Shown: in pieces, positions 1-5,167 of the stretch | How the letters are laid out: each line of letters opens with the position of its first letter | Position numbering within the stretch: the first letter of the stretch is position 1 | Origin: Oscillospiraceae bacterium | Lineage (GTDB): Bacteria > Bacillota > Clostridia > Oscillospirales > Ruminococcaceae | Reading direction: 5' to 3' | NCBI GenBank assembly: GCA_031285645.1 | Contig: JAITVU010000126.1 | Span: 1 to 7,004, forward strand | DNA length: 7,004 nucleotides | Made by a program: the position numbers and the translations under genes | Notes under the pieces: model-generated | The model's database searches: none | Told to the model about the DNA's origin: nothing | What the model saw: the letters and a program-made list of their open reading frames with translations, nothing else

Positions 1-339
1 CAAAAAGCCCTTGTAATATGCGCAAAGCGCGTATTAAGAGTCATGTATGCTGTTTTGCCAATGAAATCTGTCTTCTCCACGTCTCACCTATACTGCCGAT
101 TATGCAACATCAGGCGCGCCGGACATCATCATCTCCTAATGCAAGTTGCCGTATACCCATTATACAGGCATCGGCGGCGCGAGTCAATCATATGGCCTGC
201 GTGTGATATTTTGCGTTAGAGCAAGGCGTATTTTGTTTTTCTCGGAAAACAGGCGGTGTCGGTCTTGTAACACGGGCGGATCATTTTTAAAATTTCGGCC
301 ATATGCTATAGAAGCACTGGATATGAAGAAATCCTAAAG
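1..339. other. Gene-free stretch with weak secondary structure
   Basis: No convincing coding region is seen. The short open frames here have no recognisable protein, no good ribosome binding site and no family resemblance. Two weak structural hints exist. Around 115-181, CGCGCCG can pair with CGGCGCG, enclosing a smaller hairpin (TGCCGTATA, loop CCCAT, TATACaGGCA, 147-170). A plus-strand promoter-like pair TTGTAA (265-270), 17 bp spacer, TAAAAT (288-293) points at the cloverleaf repeat, but there is no gene behind it. Both could be chance. Confidence 0.4.
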
Positions 340-430
340 CCGCCAATCCACCGCGCTTTTAAAAGCGCGCTCCTACGCGCCACTTTGTGGCGCGTAGCTT
401 TGGCAGCAAGCTGCCAAAGGGGATTGGCGG
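340..430 (-). repeat. Cloverleaf (four-way junction) repeat, copy 1
   Basis: The whole 91 bp is base-paired. An outer stem CCGCCAATCC (340-349) pairs perfectly with GGATTGGCGG (421-430). Between these arms sit three consecutive perfect hairpins: 352-369 (CGCGCTTTT/AAAAGCGCG), 373-397 (11 bp stem CTACGCGCCAC, loop TTT) and 398-419 (10 bp stem CTTTGGCAGC, loop AA). Only five bases lie unpaired between the stems. The reverse complement has the same order of parts as the element at 1935-2030, so the strand given is relative to that copy. No tRNA features (T-loop, anticodon arm sizes, CCA) are present and no open frame runs through it. It lies just downstream of the FAD oxidoreductase terminator. 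I read it as a dispersed structured repeat of unknown role; a small non-coding RNA or a protein-bound cruciform are alternatives. Confidence 0.8.
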
Positions 431-476
431 CGCGGCATTCATGCTCGTTCCCAACACGCCCGGCGCCTGACGTAAA

Positions 477-496
477 GCCGGCTGTAATCAGCCGGC
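477..496 (-). terminator. Likely terminator of the FAD oxidoreductase gene
   Basis: A perfect 8 bp GC-rich stem GCCGGCTG/CAGCCGGC with a TAAT loop (485-488) starts 3 bases beyond the stop codon of the minus-strand gene. On the minus strand it is followed by TTTACG, so the T tract is short. Position and stem strength support a terminator; the weak T run limits confidence. Confidence 0.55.
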
Positions 497-499
497 CGC

Positions 500-1828
500 C
501 TAAAGCGCCATGCCCTGTGCGCTCAGGTTTTGCCGGAGCGCGGCTGTGTCAATTTTTCGTGGCGTTGTCCGCTCCTTTATCGCCATGGCCATGGCAGTGG
601 CCGCGGCCTGCCCGGTCTGGATACAGGCCTGGACTTGCCGGATGCAGCTGAGCGCGACGGGATCGGCGCAGATACACCGCCCCGTTACAAGCAGGTTTTC
701 GGCCTTAACCGGCACAAGACAGCGATAAGGGATTGTGGCGGCGCGGCCCTTCTGCCCATAAATATGCAGATTCCCGACGCCTTCCTCCACATTGCCCTCT
801 TCCCACCGGTTATCAACGGAATGCATATCATAAAAGCGGGGGAAAAGGGCGATGCCGTCGTCAAATTTCGTATCGTTTTCAATGTCGTGGAACGTCAGCT
901 CATACTCGGCGTCGATGCGCCGGCTCTCCCGGAAACAAATTTCGGGCGTGATAAACGCCAGCTCAATATTTTCCATGCCGACAATGTTCTTGCGCATATA
1001 GTCGATCACTTCCTCAATCTGCCTGCGCGCCCGGATCTCGGCCGCCGAGACCTGTTCAGAATCCGTGGCGTCCACCCCGTACAGTTCGGTGAAATTGAGG
1101 TGCTGGATAATACCGCCCTCCGTCAGCGAACACACGGAAGGAATGCGGCCGTGCGAGAGCCCCCATATCCCCGCGTCGCGAAGGCGCCGCATCATCCCCG
1201 TTACAGCTCCGACCGAGCCGGGCAAGTGGCGGAACGTCTCCACATCAACACCCGCCACAGCAAACATCAAGGTGCCGGGCTGGCAAAGCCCGTCTGTTTT
1301 ACGCCCCATTTTATAGGGAACCCCGGCAAAATACGCGATGTCACCGTCACCTGTTGCATCGATGACCATTCTGGCCTTAAAGGCGGTTGCCCCCTGCTTC
1401 GTATGCACAAGGACAGCGTCGATGCATCCATCCTTCATCAGCACATCGCTGACAAATGAGTGAAAGTATATTTTGATTTTTTCCCGCAGCACAAAATCAT
1501 CGAGAAAGATCTTGAGATATTCGGTGTGGAAGCTCTCGTGGGCCGTGACAAAAAATGAGCGGCCGTACCGGGTGCGGTACTGTGTTTCCAGCTCGCGCGC
1601 GATGCCTGACGTGGCAAAACCGGCTTTAGCCGTAAAATGATTGTAAAGGCCCACGGAACCCCCGGTAACAGTGCCGCCGAGAAAGCCGCGCCGCTCAAGC
1701 AGCACGACGCTGAGTCCCTGACGCGCGCCCGCGATGGCGGCGGCGATTCCGGCGGGACCTCCGCCCACGACAAGCAGGTCCGCCTCTTCTTTTACAGTTG
1801 CCGTGCGCTCCGGTATTGTCACATACAT
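500..1828 (-). CDS. FAD-dependent oxidoreductase (FAD_oxidored, PF12831-like)
   Basis: A 442-residue flavoprotein, probably cytoplasmic. An N-terminal Rossmann fold binds the ADP part of FAD: strand ADLLVVGGGPAGIAAA (16-31) holds the GxGxxG-type glycine motif (G22-G27), and E45 in VVLLERRGFLGG is placed to bind the ribose. VIDATGDGDIA (155-165) is the second conserved FAD motif, and ENLLVTGRCICADPVA (377-392) followed by a helix rich in Ala/Gln is the C-terminal FAD-contacting segment. This motif set is typical of the FAD_oxidored family, often annotated only as 'FAD-dependent oxidoreductase' and frequently found near carbohydrate genes in gut Bacillota. No signal peptide or membrane segment is seen. 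The start is supported by GGGAG (complement of 1837-1841), 8 bases upstream of ATG. Length fits an intact protein. The substrate cannot be read from sequence. The divergent neighbour is a sugar isomerase-like protein, which makes a sugar or sugar-derivative oxidation plausible but unproven. Confidence 0.9.
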   Translation of the reverse strand: MYVTIPERTATVKEEADLLVVGGGPAGIAAAIAGARQGLSVVLLERRGFLGGTVTGGSVGLYNHFTAKAGFATSGIARELETQYRTRYGRSFFVTAHESFHTEYLKIFLDDFVLREKIKIYFHSFVSDVLMKDGCIDAVLVHTKQGATAFKARMVIDATGDGDIAYFAGVPYKMGRKTDGLCQPGTLMFAVAGVDVETFRHLPGSVGAVTGMMRRLRDAGIWGLSHGRIPSVCSLTEGGIIQHLNFTELYGVDATDSEQVSAAEIRARRQIEEVIDYMRKNIVGMENIELAFITPEICFRESRRIDAEYELTFHDIENDTKFDDGIALFPRFYDMHSVDNRWEEGNVEEGVGNLHIYGQKGRAATIPYRCLVPVKAENLLVTGRCICADPVALSCIRQVQACIQTGQAAATAMAMAIKERTTPRKIDTAALRQNLSAQGMAL

Positions 1829-1855
1829 AGCAAAATCTCCCTCTGTTAAATAATC

Positions 1856-1867
1856 AAACGGCCGTTT
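1856..1867. promoter_or_regulatory. Palindromic candidate operator upstream of the FAD oxidoreductase
   Basis: AAACGGCCGTTT is a perfect 12 bp palindrome lying 28 bases upstream of the minus-strand start codon, between the ribosome binding site and a weak promoter-like pair (TTGACC, complement of 1893-1898, 16 bp from TATCCG, complement of 1871-1876). Placement fits a repressor site. The regulator is unknown and a chance palindrome is possible. Confidence 0.3.
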
Positions 1868-1934
1868 CGCCGGATATCAAGTATGCCTATTAGGTCAATC
1901 CAAGGTTGTCACCATGTATCGCGCAGTCCCAAAC

Positions 1935-2030
1935 GCCGCAAATCCCCTTTGGCGGTTTACCGCCCAAGCCATAGCGCATGCGTGCATGCGCTATGGAGCC
2001 GCGCTTTTTAAAGCGCGGCGGATTTGCGGC
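1935..2030 (+). repeat. Cloverleaf (four-way junction) repeat, copy 2
   Basis: An 11 bp perfect outer stem GCCGCAAATCC (1935-1945) / GGATTTGCGGC (2020-2030) encloses three hairpins: 1947-1968 (CTT-t-GGCGGT, loop TT, ACCGCC-c-AAG, one T/C mismatch), 1969-1996 (perfect 13 bp stem CCATAGCGCATGC, loop GT) and 1999-2018 (CCGCGCTTT, loop TT, AAAGCGCGG). Order, size and flavour match the reverse complement of 340-430. The outer stems differ by a paired C-to-A / G-to-T change, and the first hairpin also differs with pairing kept. The middle hairpin is unrelated in sequence but similar in shape. It lies about 110 bp upstream of the FAD oxidoreductase start and about 130 bp before the promoter of the isomerase gene. 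It is read as a second diverged member of the same repeat family. Confidence 0.8.
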
Positions 2031-2163
2031 TCCGGGCGCTCCCGCCTTCAGAGTTTATGGGCGAAATCCGGGGCATCCCCCCATGGATCAGCAAGCGCGG
2101 AACACATGCCTGAATTGATTATAATCCCCCTTGGCTTCCGATGCAAGAAAAGGCATGGATTTC

Positions 2164-2192
2164 TTTACAGCACTCCCTTAGTATGTTATGAT
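2164..2192 (+). promoter_or_regulatory. Sigma-A-like promoter for the isomerase gene
   Basis: TTTACA (2164-2169) and TATGAT (2187-2192) are separated by exactly 17 bp, close to the housekeeping consensus. Transcription would start near 2199 and give a leader of about 220 nt before the gene at 2420. The leader includes GCCGCTTT/AAAGCGGC (2277-2284/2310-2317) around a T-rich loop, and a hairpin GCATAA/TTATGC (2366-2371/2395-2400) ending just before the ribosome binding site. No known riboswitch class was recognised. Confidence 0.6.
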
Positions 2193-2419
2193 ATCAATGA
2201 AACGCCCCTGGGGTGGGAATTATGGTCAATATGCTGTAAAAGGTTCTCTGCTTAACGTGTATTGATCGCACGGAACGCCGCTTTTTCTGTTTTTACATAT
2301 TTTTGTTTTAAAGCGGCTTTACTGTCAATTCTTTTGCTATGCCAGCGGGTCATAAATAAAAACACGCATAACCGCGCGGCGTTAAGCCGGCTTCTTATGC
2401 GGCAGGAAAGGAATCCCAC

Positions 2420-3241
2420 ATGGCCAAAATAAAAATCGGTTCCCCCTTGTTTATTGTCCGCGATCTCTATGAAAAAGATCTGTTCGGCGTCTTGGAGAAA
2501 ATTGCCTCTATTGGTTTTGACGGCGTTGAATTTGTCGGTCTTCGCGGGTATAAGGCGGCGGATATACGCCAGAAAATGGACAGCCTTAAAATGGAAACCA
2601 TCGGCAATCATGTCAATGTCCGGGAGTTTTCAGCCGACCCCAAAAAGGTTATTGACGACCATAAGACTCTGGGCTGCAAATATATCACCCTGGCCTGGCC
2701 GGATAAGGCAATTATAACCGGCTCCCCCGAATTTGAGGACGTCGTCTCCCAGGTTCGCGCCTTGTGCGATACCTGTTATGAGAACGGCTTTACCCCCATT
2801 TATCATAACCACAACTTCGAGTTTGGCTCGGACCCGTCCTGGGTCCATATTTTGATGGAGGCCTGCAAAGATCAGAAACTTTGCCTCGAGCCCGATCTCG
2901 GCTGGATGACCTATGCGGGCTCGGATCCGCTCTCCTACCTCACACAGTACAGGGACGCCATGCCCATTATCCACATGAAGGATATTTATGTCAAAGATTT
3001 CTCCAAGGTCGGCCCCGGCGTCGAGCATCGCGGACTGAAAAACAATCCGGATACAGGATATTTTGAGTTCCGGCCCACCGGATACGGCGTCGTGAATTTC
3101 CCCAGGCTCCTGCCGTATATACTGGACTGCAATCCGGACTGGATCATTCCCGATCACGATCTCGCCTACGAGCGCGATCCCTTTGACGATTTGCGCCTGA
3201 GCTATGACTATACGGTCAAGTTGCTCGACATTCAGGCCTGA
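2420..3241 (+). CDS. Sugar phosphate isomerase/epimerase family protein (xylose isomerase-like TIM barrel)
   Basis: A 273-residue single-domain TIM barrel, the usual length for this family, with no signal peptide. Recognisable landmarks are IGFDGVEFVGLRGY (31-44) after the first helix, YHNHNFEF (128-135), LEPDLGW (156-162), IHMKDI (184-189) and the final PDHDLAYERDPFDDLRLSYDY segment (244-264). In the AP-endonuclease-2/xylose isomerase-like superfamily the equivalent acidic and histidine residues bind a divalent metal; E157 or D159, H185 and D245 are the candidates here. The last metal ligand is usually Glu in a VEQD-type motif, and here it appears to be Asp (PDHD), a possible variation. The start is supported by AGGAAAGGA (2404-2412). 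Members interconvert or epimerise sugars and inositol derivatives, but many are uncharacterised, so the substrate is not assigned. It is transcribed alone and divergently from the FAD oxidoreductase gene. Confidence 0.9.
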   Translation: MAKIKIGSPLFIVRDLYEKDLFGVLEKIASIGFDGVEFVGLRGYKAADIRQKMDSLKMETIGNHVNVREFSADPKKVIDDHKTLGCKYITLAWPDKAIITGSPEFEDVVSQVRALCDTCYENGFTPIYHNHNFEFGSDPSWVHILMEACKDQKLCLEPDLGWMTYAGSDPLSYLTQYRDAMPIIHMKDIYVKDFSKVGPGVEHRGLKNNPDTGYFEFRPTGYGVVNFPRLLPYILDCNPDWIIPDHDLAYERDPFDDLRLSYDYTVKLLDIQA

Positions 3242-3323
3242 CGGTGACAAGCGGCACTTGATGCTTAAAGGTTTTAGCAGGCCGCCTTTGTCGTAAGACG
3301 AGGGCGTTCGGACAGTGAGATAA

Positions 3324-3384
3324 AGACCTTGCAGGGACTCAGCCCCTCCAAACCACCCCGCCAAAGGGACAGCGTCCCTCCGGA
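3324..3384 (+). repeat. 61 bp dispersed repeat, copy A
   Basis: This stretch matches 6741-6801 in the same orientation at 53 of 61 positions without gaps. It begins AGACCTTG, contains a shared core CCCTCCAAACCACCC, and ends with the hairpin AGGGAC, loop AGC, GTCCCT (3365-3379) and CCGGA. In the other copy the hairpin is AGGGAT/ATCCCT, a compensatory change. It lies about 80 bp downstream of the isomerase stop codon. On the minus strand it encodes a spurious RRDAVPLAGWFGG-like peptide, not a real gene. Confidence 0.85.
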
Positions 3385-3466
3385 TGTTCGTCTGATAAAA
3401 AGCGTATAGTACACGGTTAAAACGCCACATTCAAACAGCACTGCTGTTTATTGGCTGTATCCGCGG

Positions 3467-3509
3467 GCAAAGCCGCGCTTGTATGTTATACAAGCGCGGC
3501 TTTGCTTTT
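3467..3509 (+). terminator. Strong intrinsic terminator
   Basis: A perfect 18 bp stem (3467-3484 with 3488-3505) with a GTT loop is followed on the plus strand by TTTT (3506-3509) and further T-rich sequence. It lies about 225 bp downstream of the isomerase gene, beyond the 61 bp repeat, and is the best candidate for its transcription end. A smaller hairpin (AAACAGC/GCTGTTT, 3433-3449) lies just before it. Confidence 0.7.
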
Positions 3510-3517
3510 ATGCTTTA

Positions 3518-3618
3518 TACTAATATCCCATTAAAAAGCAGATAAAATGGCGCGATGCGTTTTGGAAAAAAGGCGTTTTGAACGATCATTTTATTGCCCT
3601 TTTTAACGGATATTAGTA
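3518..3618 (+). mobile_element. MITE-like element with inverted ends and TA flanks
   Basis: The ends are inverted copies: TACTAATATCC at 3518-3528 and GGATATTAGTA at 3608-3618. Imperfect inverted similarity continues inward for about 30 bp ((C)RTTAAAAAG, then an ATAAAATG-type block). Both ends are bordered by TA, as in TA-duplicating families such as IS630/mariner. About 100 bp long, it encodes no protein. An inverted, nearly identical copy starts at 6923, so this is a dispersed element rather than a local hairpin. It covers the last codons and stop of the neighbouring minus-strand gene. A transposase that would move it is not in the window, so mobility in trans is inferred. Confidence 0.75.
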
Positions 3619-4829
3619 TTAGCCAAAGCCTTTTTGCCCGAGGCCAAGTCGCCAAACATCCCAATGACAATCATCAGGGCGCGCACAAGCGACGGCGCCT
3701 GGGTTTTGCCTTTTCCTTTTCCCGCCACAAGCGGCTTATACAGCGCATGCACGGGCATCCCGTCCATCATGGCCGCCGCATAGGCCAGCACGGCGCTGTC
3801 AAGCCCGGATACGCGCATCTCGTCTTCATGGTGGGCCATATATTTAAGGACGGCGTCCAGCATGTAACGCGCGCGCTTTTCCGGGGACGGCGCGGCGTAG
3901 AGCGCCGCCAGGGCCGCGTCACATATGTCTTTTCGTGTTTTCTTCGGCAGCAGCTGAAAAAGATCCGACAAGGTGTGCACCATATTGCAGAAACTACATT
4001 TTTCCTCCGACGGGTCCGCGATTAATTCGCCGTATTCGTCCGTTTCATACATAAAGTTGGAGTGGGGATAAAAAATATCACGTATAGTCGCCTCATCCTG
4101 GGCGGTCGGATCGACGCGTGACGCGATAACGGCGGGCGGCACGACATTGTCCAGCATTGAGGAGACGGGGTCGAATTTATTCTGGTAAAGGACGATGCAG
4201 GGCGCCGCCGCCGCAACGCGGTCACGCTGCTTCTCGATAAATTCCTTGTTGAAGCCGGGCGCGTTAAAAGCGGCGCATATCGTGATCTGTTCCCTGATGC
4301 GCGCCGGAGCCATGATAGCGGCGTAGAGCGCCAGATTGCCGCCAAGCGAGTGCCCCGTCACGGCAAGTTCGCCATACCGGGTGCGCCCGTACCGCGCCCA
4401 GTAATCGTCCACCCTTGCCTGTTGAGGCGTCGGCGATAGATAAGAAAGGGCTAAATCGGTGACATAATCGTTTTTGTAATAACGGTTGCCCAGAAGCTCG
4501 CTGCCCCTGAACGCGACGACGCTCTCCCCTTCGGGCGAGCGGTATGTACAGCCGTAAAAGCCTGTCTGGCCCGGTCTGTTGTCGTCAAAAATATCTTCAA
4601 TCAGCCATTCGGAAAACTCCGGGCTTGCCGTTTCCAGAAAGTCGGACCAGAGGACGCTCTCTTCGGGAATGTCGGAAAATCTGTTGTTTATGTAGGCCAT
4701 GCCTAAAGGCTCCGTGAGATAGTAGTCGGCCATTGTCGCAACAGTCATGCCCGATCCTTTGTCCATCGCCGGGACCGCGTCGAGATAACAAAGCTGTGAA
4801 AAAAAATGAAGCGTTTTTGATTTGAGCAT
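3603..4829 (-). CDS. Mbeg1-like (DUF2974) alpha/beta hydrolase, putative lipase
   Basis: A 408-residue protein with a lipase class 3-like alpha/beta hydrolase core. The nucleophile elbow is TGHSLGGNLALYAA (158-171) with S161 as probable catalytic serine. VVAFRGSE (104-111) resembles the oxyanion-region strand that precedes it in lipases, and D220 (YQNKFDPVSS) and H256 (FYPHSNFMY) are plausible triad partners. The opening FSQLCYLDAVPA (10-21) fits the start of Mbeg1-like proteins, a largely uncharacterised family frequent in Clostridia and Bacilli. No signal peptide is evident, so it is probably intracellular. The start is well supported by an ideal AGGAGGT just upstream (complement of 4833-4839). 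The C-terminal 100 residues are helical and low in motifs. The last codons and the TAA stop lie inside the MITE-like element, so the native C-terminus may have been altered by its insertion. Activity on lipids or other esters is inferred from the fold only. Confidence 0.85.
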   Translation of the reverse strand: MLKSKTLHFFSQLCYLDAVPAMDKGSGMTVATMADYYLTEPLGMAYINNRFSDIPEESVLWSDFLETASPEFSEWLIEDIFDDNRPGQTGFYGCTYRSPEGESVVAFRGSELLGNRYYKNDYVTDLALSYLSPTPQQARVDDYWARYGRTRYGELAVTGHSLGGNLALYAAIMAPARIREQITICAAFNAPGFNKEFIEKQRDRVAAAAPCIVLYQNKFDPVSSMLDNVVPPAVIASRVDPTAQDEATIRDIFYPHSNFMYETDEYGELIADPSEEKCSFCNMVHTLSDLFQLLPKKTRKDICDAALAALYAAPSPEKRARYMLDAVLKYMAHHEDEMRVSGLDSAVLAYAAAMMDGMPVHALYKPLVAGKGKGKTQAPSLVRALMIVIGMFGDLASGKKALANTNIR

Positions 4830-4852
4830 AAGACCTCCTCATTTCCGCGCCT

Positions 4853-4889
4853 CCGGCGGTTTACCGGGGACTTCGCACTGCCCCGCCGG
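4853..4889 (-). promoter_or_regulatory. Hairpin in the leader of the Mbeg1-like gene
   Basis: CCGGCGG (4853-4859) pairs with CCGCCGG (4883-4889), with GGGG/CCCC complementarity inside. It lies 13 bases upstream of the AGGAGG site of the minus-strand gene, so a transcript starting further upstream would carry it in its 5' leader. It is not terminator-like (no T run). A regulatory role is possible but unproven. Confidence 0.35.
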
Positions 4890-4915
4890 GTTTTGGCATA
4901 TACCTATACATATGC

Positions 4916-4946
4916 AAAAAAATCTGTTTTTGCCCGAAAACAGATT
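4916..4946 (-). terminator. Intrinsic terminator upstream of the Mbeg1-like gene
   Basis: The stem AATCTGTTTT (4921-4930) / AAAACAGATT (4937-4946) is perfect, with a 6-base loop. On the minus strand it is followed by a T run (complement of the A run at 4916-4922), the classical layout. On the plus strand only CTTTTCT follows. It ends less than 90 bases before the start codon of the gene at 4829, and no protein gene lies immediately upstream on that strand. It would therefore end a short non-coding transcript or act as an attenuator in the gene's leader. Confidence 0.55.
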
Positions 4947-4978
4947 CTTTTCTATAGCGAACGGTGCGAAGGCCGCGA

Positions 4979-5032
4979 AGCGGCTCCCATACCTGCCCGC
5001 CGCGCTTCGCGCGGGCAGGTATGGGAGCCGCT
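4979..5032. repeat. Long perfect inverted repeat (22 bp arms)
   Basis: The arms at 4979-5000 and 5011-5032 are perfectly complementary over 22 bp (AGCGGCTCCCATACCTGC...), with a 10 bp centre that can add a small GCG/CGC stem. Just before it, GCCGC (4972-4976) can alternatively pair with GCGGC (4980-4984), the base of the left arm. The 13 bp GCCGCGAAGCGGC formed there recurs at 6867-6879. No T run follows in either direction. It lies in the divergent spacer about 50 bp upstream of the cls promoter. Confidence 0.8.
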
Positions 5033-5080
5033 GTGGATTAAAAGCGGTCCGGTCTTGAAGCTATATGACCATATCCGTAT

Positions 5081-5109
5081 TTGAAAATCGATTGGAATTT
5101 TCATATATT
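5081..5109 (+). promoter_or_regulatory. cls: Sigma-A-like promoter for cls
   Basis: TTGAAA (5081-5086) and TATATT (5104-5109) are separated by 17 bp, close to consensus. Transcription would begin near 5116 and give a leader of about 50 nt before the ATG at 5168, which is preceded by GGAG (5159-5162). Confidence 0.65.
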
Positions 5110-5167
5110 GCGTCACAGCGTCAATACTTAAAGAGTCAGACAATCTTGATATATTAGCGGAGACGTC

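Noticed and set aside
265..293. Promoter-like TTGTAA-17-TAAAAT
   Set aside because: No gene follows; chance match in AT-rich sequence is likely, although it could in principle transcribe the cloverleaf element.
340..430. tRNA gene suggested by the cloverleaf fold
   Set aside because: Stem lengths, loop sizes (2-3 bases) and lack of T-loop or anticodon features are incompatible with tRNA.
530..1459. A 309-codon open frame on the plus strand opposite the FAD oxidoreductase
   Set aside because: It is antisense to a gene with clear FAD motifs, has no recognisable domain, and reflects codon composition of the real gene.
2630..3430. A 266-codon minus-strand open frame over the isomerase
   Set aside because: Antisense to a recognised TIM-barrel gene; its N-terminus is translated from the 61 bp repeat.
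5127..5155. Second promoter-like pair CTTAAA-17-TATATT before cls
   Set aside because: The start of transcription would fall at about 5162, on the ribosome binding site, giving an almost leaderless mRNA; the pair at 5081-5109 is better.
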